This document shows, one piece after another, positions 1 to 5,825 of a stretch of 8,355 bases of DNA. The stretch comes from Deltaproteobacteria bacterium (GTDB lineage Bacteria; UBA10199; SPLOWO2-01-44-7). Below the pieces are notes generated by a model. It had not been told where the DNA came from. It searched no databases and saw only the letters and a list, made by a program, of their open reading frames with translations. Each line of letters begins with the position of its first letter. Positions within the stretch are counted from its first letter, which is position 1. The stretch spans positions 1-8,355 of the forward strand of contig JACQMB010000115.1 of NCBI GenBank assembly GCA_016203765.1. The letters are read 5' to 3'. The translations under genes and the position numbers were made by a program.

Positions 1-780
1 CGGCGCGAGATTGCCCGCATCACCATGGAGCGCCTCCTGCTGGACGGTCGCATCCACCCCACCCGCATCGAAGAAATGGTGGACCGGGTCTCCAAAGAGG
101 TTGACAAATCGATCATCGAAGCGGGGGAGGCGGCCTTTTTGGAATTAAAACTGCCGAAGGCCCATGTCGAGATCGTCAAACTGCTCGGCGCCCTCAAGTA
201 CCGTTTCAGCTATGCCCAAAATGTTTTGCGCCATTCGATTGAGGTCGGCTATGTCTGCGGAATGATGGCGGCCGAACTGAAACTGGATGAGATGAAGGCG
301 CGCCGCGCCGGCCTGCTACATGATATCGGCAAGGCGGCCACCCATGAGATCGAGGGGGCCCACGCCCTGATCGGCATGGAGATCGCCAAAAAATACAAGG
401 AGGATGAAGAGATCTGCCACGCCGTCGGGGCGCACCATGAGGATATCCCGCAAATTTATCCCATCGACTGTCTGGTCGACGCGGCCGACGCCCTCTCGGG
501 CGCCCGCCCCGGGGCCCGGCGCGAGGTTTTGGAAAGCTACATGAAGCGTCTGGAGGACCTGGAGCGGATTTCAACCTCGTTTAAAGGGGTGGAGAAGGCC
601 TATGCCGTGCAGGCGGGCCGCGAAATCCGCGTGATGGTCAACTTTCAGGAGGTGAGCGACTCTCAGGCCTTTGTCATCTCCAAGGATATCGCGCGCAAGA
701 TCGAAAAAGAAATGACCTTTCCGGGCCAGATCAAGGTCACAGTCATTCGGGAAACAAGGGCGACGGAGTATGCAAAGTGA
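1..780 (+). CDS. rny: RNase Y, C-terminal half, copy 1 (5' end outside window)
   Basis: RNase Y is a membrane-anchored endoribonuclease that starts decay of many mRNAs. The reading frame is open from base 1 (R-R-E-I-A-R), so the ATG at 25 is internal and the gene begins upstream of the window. The visible 259 residues correspond to residues 263-521 of the complete copy at 4260-5825: the end of the KH domain, the whole HD domain (R-H-S, L-L-H-D-I-G-K-A, A-H-H-E-D and D-A-A-D-A motifs) and the C-terminal region. From the residue coded at 25 onward only three residues differ from copy 2 (V/I, V/I, S/N), so selection on the protein appears intact. By my count about 44 of 780 bases differ, with 12 in the last 48 bases. 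It is followed by a heptamer array and then ymdB copy 1. Whether the upstream membrane anchor and coiled coil are present cannot be seen. Confidence 0.93.
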   Translation, partial: RREIARITMERLLLDGRIHPTRIEEMVDRVSKEVDKSIIEAGEAAFLELKLPKAHVEIVKLLGALKYRFSYAQNVLRHSIEVGYVCGMMAAELKLDEMKARRAGLLHDIGKAATHEIEGAHALIGMEIAKKYKEDEEICHAVGAHHEDIPQIYPIDCLVDAADALSGARPGARREVLESYMKRLEDLERISTSFKGVEKAYAVQAGREIRVMVNFQEVSDSQAFVISKDIARKIEKEMTFPGQIKVTVIRETRATEYAK

Positions 781-784
781 AGAG

Positions 785-833
785 GGACCACGGACCGCGG
801 ACTACGGACTACGGACTGGGGACCGCAGACTAA
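785..833 (+). repeat. Heptamer tandem array, seven units, between rny and ymdB copy 1
   Basis: Seven consecutive 7-base units can be read: GGACCAC, GGACCGC, GGACTAC, GGACTAC, GGACTGG, GGACCGC and AGACTAA. The consensus is GGAC(C/T)NN. The array fills nearly all of the 57-base gap between the rny stop (778-780) and the ymdB ATG (838). The other copy of this gene pair has no gap. A related array lies at 7393-7427 in the same orientation relative to transcription. No Shine-Dalgarno sequence is evident just before the ymdB ATG here. The function is unknown. Confidence 0.85.
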
Positions 834-837
834 CTTC

Positions 838-1629
838 ATGAACATTCTTTTTATCGGAGATATCTTTGGCAAACCGGGGCGCCGGGCGGTGGAGCAATGT
901 TTGCCCGGTCTCATTCAAGAACATCAAATCGACTTTGTCCTTGCCAACGTTGATAACGCCGCCGGCGGCAAGGGGATCAGCGAGAAGGTTTTTAACCAGT
1001 TATCCTCTCTCCCCATCGACTGCATGACCGCCGGCAACCACGTCTGGGAGCAGGAATCGATCTTTCCCCATCTGGAGTCTCAGCCGATTTTGCGGCCCTA
1101 CAATTTGACCACGAAAGAGCGGGGGAAGGGTTTTTGCGTGGTGCAATCCAAAAAAGGGGTGCCGGTGGCCTGCGTCCATCTGCAGGGCCGGGTCTACATG
1201 GAGCAGAAGGGGAAAAAGGCGAGCCATCCCTTTGTCGCCATGGATGGCCTTTTGAAAGAAATTTCGGGCCGGGCCAAAATTATTTTGGTTGACCTCCACG
1301 CCGAGGCCACCGCCGAAAAGAGGGCCCTGGCCTGGTATCTGGACGGGCGGGTCTCCTGTTTTGTCGGCACCCACACGCATGTGCAGACCGCTGATGAGGA
1401 AATCTTGCCGGGCGGCACCGGCTATATCACCGACCTCGGCATGACTGGTCCACACCGTTCGGTGATCGGCCTTGACGTTGACACCGCCCTGCGCCGTTTC
1501 CTGACCGACGGCGAGTATAAAAAATTCGAGGTGGCCAAGGAGGGGGCAAGGCTGGAGGGGTTGGTTGTTGCCGTGGATGAATCCTCGGGAAAATCCGTTT
1601 CCGTGCAAAGAATCCGCAAAAATCTTTAG
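838..1629 (+). CDS. ymdB: YmdB-family (TIGR00282) metallophosphoesterase, copy 1
   Basis: 263 residues, close to the family's usual length (Bacillus subtilis YmdB is about 264). Members are cytoplasmic di-metal phosphodiesterases; B. subtilis YmdB acts on cyclic nucleotides and affects RNase Y-related mRNA turnover. Metal-site motifs visible: G-D-I-F-G-K-P-G (D8), N-V-D-N-A-A-G-G-K-G (D39, N40), G-N-H-V-W (N67, H68), H-A-E-A-T-A-E-K (H154) and G-T-H-T-H-V-Q-T (H179, H181). Position 39 is Asp where the family usually has Glu; copy 2 shares this. It differs from copy 2 at about 25 residues (around 90% identity), mainly residues 20-57 and 245-257. The ATG at 838 is chosen because M-N-I-L-F-I-G-D matches the family start. 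The spacer before it is a heptamer array with no clear ribosome binding site, so expression may rely on reinitiation from rny. Confidence 0.92.
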   Translation: MNILFIGDIFGKPGRRAVEQCLPGLIQEHQIDFVLANVDNAAGGKGISEKVFNQLSSLPIDCMTAGNHVWEQESIFPHLESQPILRPYNLTTKERGKGFCVVQSKKGVPVACVHLQGRVYMEQKGKKASHPFVAMDGLLKEISGRAKIILVDLHAEATAEKRALAWYLDGRVSCFVGTHTHVQTADEEILPGGTGYITDLGMTGPHRSVIGLDVDTALRRFLTDGEYKKFEVAKEGARLEGLVVAVDESSGKSVSVQRIRKNL

Positions 1630-1632
1630 AGG

Positions 1633-1747
1633 TCGCTCGATAGATTGTCGTTGGCAAACTCTGGAGCAGGAGGGGCTCGAAGATTCCCCCGCGCTCGGGT
1701 ACTTCTCGCCCCTCCTGCTCCCGATCTTTCAACGGCAACCCCCTCTC
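1633..1747. repeat. Palindromic element A downstream of ymdB copy 1
   Basis: A nested inverted repeat. The outer arms 1645-1653 and 1730-1738 pair fully if one G-U is allowed. The inner arms 1663-1676 and 1708-1721 (GGAGCAGGAGGGGC and its complement) are a perfect 14-bp match, and a small CCCG/CGGG stem sits in the centre. The left end TCGCTCGATAG (1633-1643) recurs at 3089-3099. The 22 bases at 1726-1747 recur exactly at 3318-3339. The interior is unlike that of element B, so the two share their ends and overall foldability but not their core. It may act as a transcription boundary or be a non-autonomous repeat; no protein is encoded. Confidence 0.8.
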
Positions 1748-1777
1748 GCTCAGGTTGTTTAACCCTTGAGCGAAGGG
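1741..1777. repeat. Second hairpin at the right end of element A
   Basis: CCCTCTCGCTCA (1741-1752) pairs with TGAGCGAAGGG (1767-1777) with one bulged base, around a loop holding GGTT/AACC. It is followed on the plus strand by an A-run, so it is not a classic terminator for ymdB; read on the minus strand it would carry a T-run. Element B has a corresponding hairpin at 3329-3375. Confidence 0.55.
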
Positions 1778-1805
1778 AAAAAACCGCCACGCCTTTTAAT
1801 TAGTG

Positions 1806-1835
1806 TTCGACAGCTTTTCCGAAAAATGCTAAATT
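1806..1835 (+). promoter_or_regulatory. Possible sigma-70 promoter for fadL-like gene
   Basis: TTCGAC (1806-1811) and TAAATT (1830-1835, with an upstream TG as in an extended -10) are separated by 18 bases. They sit just ahead of the fadL-like ATG, after the palindromic element. Matches to consensus are moderate, so this is tentative. Confidence 0.35.
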
Positions 1836-1861
1836 GCGCGAAATTTTGAAAGGGGGAGACA

Positions 1862-3085
1862 ATGATTTATTTATCCAAAGGCCTTCGGGCCGCGTTGTTT
1901 GCGGCCGCCTTGGGGTTCAGCCTCAATCTTTACGCCCTCAACGGGGCCCAACTGATCGGCTTCTCGGCCACCACCGCCTCGATGGGAGGGGCCGGGGCCG
2001 CCGCCGCTCCGCAGGAAGGCTCCGTCATGATCACCAACCCGGCGGGGCTCACGGAAATTTCGCGCGGCGTCAGCTTCAATTTCCTCCTGGGATTTCCGCG
2101 ATCGCAGGCCAACACCACGGCGGCCACGTTGGGGAACACGGTGGGCAACCAGGTCAGCAACGATGATCCGGTGATTCTTCCTTCGGGAAATGTGGTGCTC
2201 CCCTTCCTCGATGACCGTCTCCATGTCGGCGTGGGAGCCTTTCAAATCGCCGGTTTCGGCAACGACTACGCCCGATCCCCCGCCGCGCCCGGGACAACCG
2301 GCAACAATTATTCTACCCATTCTCTCTACGGATTGTTGAAGATCGTCACGGCCGCGGCCTACGAATACAATGAAAAACTCTCCATCGGCCTTGGCATTCA
2401 CGTCAACCAACAGCAGTTGGAATCGAACAGCGCGGTCCTCCCCACGCTGACCCAGACAACCGGCATTGATCGTTCGGACAGGTCCTTCGGGGCGGGGGTC
2501 GGGGTGGGAATTCTTTATAAACTTTCCGACCTTATTCACCTGGGGGCCAGCTACACGAGTGAACAGTTCATGAACGAGTTCTCCCGTTATCAGGACCTCT
2601 TTCCAAGAGGCTTGAATTATCCGCAACAGGCCAATATCGGCGCGGCCTTCTATCCCATCGAAGGCCTCCTGGCGGCCGCCGACTTTCGCTGGATCAACTG
2701 GTCCGGCGCCCACGGCGGCTTCGGCGATGCTCAGAATGCGGCCGGCAACGGGGGACTGGGGTGGCAGGACCAGTTCATCGGCATGGTCGGGGCGCAGTAT
2801 CAGCTCCTTTCCAATTTAAAATTGCGCAGCGGGTTTAACTTTTCACGGAGCGCGGTTCCCTCCCGGGCCGCCTTTACCAACGTCCTTTCGACCGCGGTGG
2901 CCAAATACCATTTGGGGGGTGGTTTTAGTTTCGAGCCGATCAAAGATATCCTGCTCGACTTCTCCTATTTGAGAACGGTCAACAGCACGAAGACCGACAA
3001 CGGAGCCCATAGCGCCCTCGGCACGGGGGCGGTCATCGCCGCCAGCGGTCATGAGTTCAACTTCGGGCTGGGGGTTCGTTTTTAA
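1862..3085 (+). CDS. OmpP1/FadL/TodX family outer-membrane transport protein
   Basis: 407 residues. FadL-family proteins are 14-strand beta-barrels that take up hydrophobic compounds (fatty acids, aromatics) across the outer membrane. Visible features: a signal peptide (basic K6, R9, hydrophobic to about residue 24, likely cleavage after L-Y-A at 25); a plug-like N-terminus rich in Gly/Ala (S-M-G-G-A-G-A-A-A-A); the family hallmark N-P-A-G-L (59-63); alternating amphipathic strands; and a C-terminal phenylalanine typical of BAM substrates. AGGGGGAG lies about 5 bases before the ATG. The gene stands alone between the two inverted rny-ymdB copies and is bounded by palindromic elements. Its TAA lies inside the 15-base inverted repeat at 3081-3095. 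The substrate cannot be deduced, and the family assignment rests on motifs only. Confidence 0.85.
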   Translation: MIYLSKGLRAALFAAALGFSLNLYALNGAQLIGFSATTASMGGAGAAAAPQEGSVMITNPAGLTEISRGVSFNFLLGFPRSQANTTAATLGNTVGNQVSNDDPVILPSGNVVLPFLDDRLHVGVGAFQIAGFGNDYARSPAAPGTTGNNYSTHSLYGLLKIVTAAAYEYNEKLSIGLGIHVNQQQLESNSAVLPTLTQTTGIDRSDRSFGAGVGVGILYKLSDLIHLGASYTSEQFMNEFSRYQDLFPRGLNYPQQANIGAAFYPIEGLLAAADFRWINWSGAHGGFGDAQNAAGNGGLGWQDQFIGMVGAQYQLLSNLKLRSGFNFSRSAVPSRAAFTNVLSTAVAKYHLGGGFSFEPIKDILLDFSYLRTVNSTKTDNGAHSALGTGAVIAASGHEFNFGLGVRF

Positions 3086-3100
3086 ATTTCGCTCGATAGT

Positions 3101-3332
3101 TTGTTGTCGAAAGCTTTTGGGTGGGAGGGGGTGGGTGCTGCGACTGCGCCAGCCCTACGCCTAATTCATCGCGAAAATTTGTATTGGTTGCAAAACTTGG
3201 GAATTTTCCTCCGTCAATTCCCAAGTTTTGCAACCAATACAAATTTTCGCTCTTCATTACGGCTCCGGGCTAGACGGCGCTTTAGGTCGCAACACCCACC
3301 CCTTCCCACCCCTTGAGCTTTCAACGGCAACC
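3101..3332. repeat. Large nested palindrome of element B, perfect 35-bp core arms
   Basis: The core arms 3171-3205 and 3216-3250 are exact reverse complements (35 of 35) around a 10-base loop, TTCCTCCGTC. Outside them, 3101-3144 and 3286-3332 pair imperfectly over about 45 bases, including AAAGCT, GGGTGGGA, GGGGTGGGTG and TGCGAC blocks. Between the two tiers pairing is patchy. Twenty-two bases at the right end (3318-3339) are identical to 1726-1747 of element A. Transcribed, this would fold into a very stable rod; as DNA it could extrude a cruciform. Confidence 0.85.
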
Positions 3333-3375
3333 CCCTCTCACTTACAAGTGACCAAGAGTATGAGCGAGAGGGGTT
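3329..3375. repeat. Hairpin at right end of palindrome B
   Basis: AACCCCCTCTC (3329-3339) pairs with GAGAGGGGTT (3366-3375), leaving one bulged C. The loop contains a small ACTT/AAGT stem. It overlaps the outer right arm of the large palindrome, so the two folds are mutually exclusive. It corresponds to the hairpin at 1741-1777 in element A. Confidence 0.6.
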
Positions 3376-3393
3376 TGTCTTTGCTGGCGTTAG

Positions 3394-3462
3394 CGAGCGG
3401 CTCGAGCAGGACTTCGCGGAGTCCCGCCCATCCGGTCGGGGGATATAATCAATGGGCGGGAC
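3394..3462. repeat. Hairpin cluster downstream of ymdB copy 2
   Basis: Three short inverted repeats lie in a row. One is CGAG/CTCG near 3395-3404. Another is GGACTT/GAGTCC around CGCG (3409-3424). The third is a perfect 11-bp pair, GTCCCGCCCAT (3421-3431) and ATGGGCGGGAC (3452-3462), with a 20-base loop. On the minus strand these follow the ymdB stop directly and could end its transcription, but there is no U-tract next to the stems. Confidence 0.6.
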
Positions 3463-3471
3463 GAGCGAAAT

Positions 3472-4263
3472 TTAAAGATTTTTGCGGATTCTTTTGACAG
3501 AGCGTGCCCGACCGGAATTTTCGTCAGCCTCAACCACCAATCCTTCAAGACGCACTCCCTCCTTCGCCACCTCAAACTTTTTGTATGCCCCGTCGGTCAG
3601 GAAACGGCGCAGGGCGGTGTCGATATCGAGGCCTATCACGGAATGATGCGGGCCGGTCATGCCGAGGTCGGTGATATAGCCGGTGCCGCCCGGCAGGATT
3701 TCCTCATCGGAGGTTTGCACGTGCGTGTGGGTGCCGACAAAACAGGAGACCCGTCCGTCCAGATACCAGGCCAAGGCCCTCTTTTCGGCGGTGGCCTCGG
3801 CGTGGAGGTCAACCAAAATAATTTTTGCCTGGCTTGAAATTTCTTTCAAAAGGCCGTCCATGGCTACAAAGGGATGGGAGGCCTGTTTGCCTTTTTTTTC
3901 CATGTAGACCCGGCCTTGAAGATGCACACAGGCGACCGGGACCCCCTTTTTTGATTGCACCAGGCAAAAACCCTTGCCCCGTTCCTTGGTGGTCAAATTA
4001 TACGGACGCAAAATGGGCTGAGATTCCAAATGGGGAAAGATCGATTCCTGTTCCCAGACGTGGTTGCCGGCGGTCATGCAGTCGATGGGAAGTGCTGACA
4101 ACTGCTTGAAGACTTTTTCGGTGATCCCCTTGCCGCCGGCGGCGTTATCGACGTTGGCCAGGACAAAATCAATCCGGTGCTCGGCAATCAGTTCGGGCAA
4201 AAATCTTTCAACAGCGCGGCGCCCCGGCTTGCCGAAAATGTCACCGATAAATAAAATATTCAT
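3472..4263 (-). CDS. ymdB: YmdB-family (TIGR00282) metallophosphoesterase, copy 2
   Basis: 263 residues with the same motifs and the same length as copy 1: D8, D39-N40, N67-H68, H154, H179 and H181. As in copy 1, residue 39 is Asp rather than the Glu usual in the family. The start codon overlaps the rny stop as ATGA (4263-4260), so translation is probably coupled to rny. This copy sits in the expected operon context (zapA, 6S RNA, 5-FCL, rny), so it is likely the resident ortholog. The likely role is a cytoplasmic phosphodiesterase working with RNase Y. The stop codon lies inside a 15-base inverted repeat shared with the end of the fadL-like gene. Confidence 0.93.
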   Translation of the reverse strand: MNILFIGDIFGKPGRRAVERFLPELIAEHRIDFVLANVDNAAGGKGITEKVFKQLSALPIDCMTAGNHVWEQESIFPHLESQPILRPYNLTTKERGKGFCLVQSKKGVPVACVHLQGRVYMEKKGKQASHPFVAMDGLLKEISSQAKIILVDLHAEATAEKRALAWYLDGRVSCFVGTHTHVQTSDEEILPGGTGYITDLGMTGPHHSVIGLDIDTALRRFLTDGAYKKFEVAKEGVRLEGLVVEADENSGRARSVKRIRKNL

Positions 4264-5039
4264 TTCGCGTATTCCGTGGCCCTCGTCTCCCTTATCACCG
4301 TCACCTTGATCTGGCCCGGAAAGGTCATCTCCTTTTCGATCTTGCGCGCGATATCCTTGGAGATGACAAAGGCCTGGTTGTCGCTCACCTCCTGAAAGTT
4401 GACCATCACGCGGATTTCGCGGCCCGCCTGCACGGCATAGGCTTTCTCCACCCCTTTAAACGAGGTCGAAATCCGCTCCAGATCCTCCAGGCGCTTCATG
4501 TAGCTTTCCAAAACCTCGCGCCGGGCGCCGGGGCGGGCGCCAGACAAGGCGTCGGCCGCATCGACCAAACAGTCGATGGGGTAAATTTGCGGAATATCCT
4601 CATGGTGAGCCCCGATGGCGTGGCAGATTTCTTCATCCTCCTTGTATTTTTTGGCAATCTCCATGCCGATCAGGGCGTGGGCCCCCTCGATCTCATGGGT
4701 GGCCGCCTTGCCGATGTCGTGCAGGAGGCCGGCGCGGCGCGCCTTCATCTCATCCAGTTTCAGTTCGGCCGCCATCATCCCGCAGACATAGCCGACCTCG
4801 ATCGAATGGCGCAAAACGTTTTGGGCATAGCTGAAACGGTACTTGAGGGCGCCGAGCAGTTTGACGATCTCGACATGGGCCTTCGGCAGTTTCAATTCCA
4901 AAAAGGCCGCCTCCCCCGCTTCGATGATTGATTTGTCGATCTCTTTGGAGACCCGGTCCACCATTTCTTCGATGCGGGTGGGGTGGATGCGACCGTCCAG
5001 CAGGAGGCGCTCCATGGTGATGCGGGCAATCTCGCGCCG
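3472..5039 (-). repeat. Right arm of large rny-ymdB inverted repeat
   Basis: This region matches 1-1629 in reverse complement, from rny residue 263 to the ymdB stop. Homology may extend further right into the rest of rny, but the partner sequence lies outside the window. The 57-base spacer with the heptamer array found in the left arm is absent here. Confidence 0.9.
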
Positions 5040-5825
5040 GACCGGATTGAATCCGGACAGGGTGACCGCGTCCGGAACTTCATCAATGACCACATCAATC
5101 CCGGTAGCCGCCTCAAAGGCCCGGATGTTGCGGCCTTCTTTTCCGATGATCCGTCCCTTGATATCCTCGCTGGGGAGGGGCACCACGCTGATCGAGCGTT
5201 CCGAGACATAATCGCTGGCCAGCCGTTCGATGGTGCTGGCCACGATGTATTTGGCCTTCTTTTCGGCCTCCGCCTTGGCCTCATCCTCAATCTTGATCGC
5301 CTGCGAGGCCGACTCGCGTTTGACCTCATCGATCAGCGATTCCCTCAGCTGTTTCTTCGCCTCTTCGGTGGTCATGCTGGCGGCGCGCTCCAGTTTGCGC
5401 TGGGTCTCCTTGAGCAGGTCCTGGTATTGTCTGTCCAGATGGTCCAATTGTTCCTTTTTTGCCTCCACACTTTTTTCCTGTTTGAGGAGTTCTCCTTCCT
5501 TGCTTTCCACGTGACTGAATTTCTTTTCGAGATTGTCTTCTTTGGTTTGCAATCGTTTTTCGGACTGGCTGAGCTCACGGCGCTTATCGGAAATTTCCCG
5601 TTCGAAGTTGGCCTTGGCCTTCAGCTGGGCGTCCTTGACCTCCAGCTGGGCATCTTTGCGCACGCGCCGGGCCTCGGCCTCGGCCTCTTCAACAACCCTT
5701 TTGGCCTGGGCGGCGGCCTCCTGATATTTTTTGCGCAGGAAAATTTGCCGAACAAACAGCCCCCCGGCCAATCCGGCGATAAACGTCCCCGCGGCAATGC
5801 CTGACCAAACGATATTCATATCCAT
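4260..5825 (-). CDS. rny: RNase Y, complete, copy 2
   Basis: 521 residues, the usual length for the family. Domain order: N-terminal membrane helix (about 5-30, ending in R-K-K); a long charged coiled coil (about 31-200) rich in Glu, Lys, Arg, Gln; a KH RNA-binding domain from about 211 with G-K-E-G (228-231); and an HD hydrolase domain with H340, H369-D370, H407-H408 and D422-A-A-D425. The C-terminal region follows. The start at 5825 gives M-D-M-N-I-V and lies inside the 3' end of 5-FCL (10-base overlap), with AAAGGA about 7 bases upstream. An ATG two codons later would give an ATGA overlap, but its spacing to that site is longer. It overlaps ymdB by four bases at the other end. It is almost certainly membrane-bound and starts mRNA decay. 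Copy 1 differs by only three residues in the shared part. Confidence 0.97.
   Translation of the reverse strand: MDMNIVWSGIAAGTFIAGLAGGLFVRQIFLRKKYQEAAAQAKRVVEEAEAEARRVRKDAQLEVKDAQLKAKANFEREISDKRRELSQSEKRLQTKEDNLEKKFSHVESKEGELLKQEKSVEAKKEQLDHLDRQYQDLLKETQRKLERAASMTTEEAKKQLRESLIDEVKRESASQAIKIEDEAKAEAEKKAKYIVASTIERLASDYVSERSISVVPLPSEDIKGRIIGKEGRNIRAFEAATGIDVVIDEVPDAVTLSGFNPVRREIARITMERLLLDGRIHPTRIEEMVDRVSKEIDKSIIEAGEAAFLELKLPKAHVEIVKLLGALKYRFSYAQNVLRHSIEVGYVCGMMAAELKLDEMKARRAGLLHDIGKAATHEIEGAHALIGMEIAKKYKEDEEICHAIGAHHEDIPQIYPIDCLVDAADALSGARPGARREVLESYMKRLEDLERISTSFKGVEKAYAVQAGREIRVMVNFQEVSDNQAFVISKDIARKIEKEMTFPGQIKVTVIRETRATEYAK

Larger units (their letters stand above)
1..1629 (+). repeat. Left arm of large rny-ymdB inverted repeat
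   Basis: This whole stretch is homologous, in opposite orientation, to 3472-5039. Identity is patchy: about 97% over the first 264 bases, falling to roughly 75% across the first 60 bases of ymdB, and back to about 94% in mid-ymdB (hand counts). A 57-base spacer containing a heptamer array (781-837) is present only in this arm. The arm may continue left of the window. Confidence 0.9.
3081..3476. repeat. Element B: intergenic block bounded by a 15-bp inverted repeat
   Basis: TTTAAATTTCGCTCG at 3081-3095 and its exact complement at 3462-3476 bracket the whole gap between the convergent fadL-like gene and ymdB copy 2. Each arm contains the stop codon of the adjacent gene (TAA at 3083-3085; TAA on the minus strand at 3474-3472). 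The block contains a large nested palindrome (3101-3332), a hairpin (3329-3375) and a right-hand hairpin cluster (3394-3462). I see no protein gene: open frames inside it read through the palindrome and resemble each other on the two strands. Confidence 0.75.

Noticed and set aside
1..780. rny copy 1 as a truncated pseudogene starting at the ATG at 25
   Set aside because: The frame is open to base 1 with matching RNase Y residues, so the apparent truncation is only the window edge.
785..833. CRISPR-like or direct-repeat array
   Set aside because: Units are 7 bases with no spacers, so this is a tandem microsatellite-like array.
1741..1780. Rho-independent terminator for ymdB copy 1
   Set aside because: The hairpin is followed by an A-run, not a T-run, on the plus strand, so it does not fit an intrinsic terminator in that direction.
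1871..2713. 280-codon minus-strand open frame opposite the fadL-like gene
   Set aside because: No recognisable motif, and the opposite strand carries a signal peptide, NPAGL and a terminal Phe; it is a GC-rich shadow frame.
3057..3316. Small open frames on both strands through the intergenic palindrome (71 and 66 codons)
   Set aside because: Both encode the same N-L-Y-W-L-Q-N-L-G-I stretch because the DNA is palindromic; no ribosome site and no family resemblance.
1633..3476. Integron attC sites flanking a fadL cassette
   Set aside because: Conserved ends with variable palindromic cores recall attC, but I find no RYYYAAC/GTTRRRY boxes at the correct ends and no integrase in the window.
4983..5804. 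Long plus-strand open frame of 273 codons opposite rny
   Set aside because: It lies wholly antisense to the clearly recognisable RNase Y coiled-coil and KH region; its Leu/Phe-rich product is the expected shadow of Glu/Lys-rich codons.
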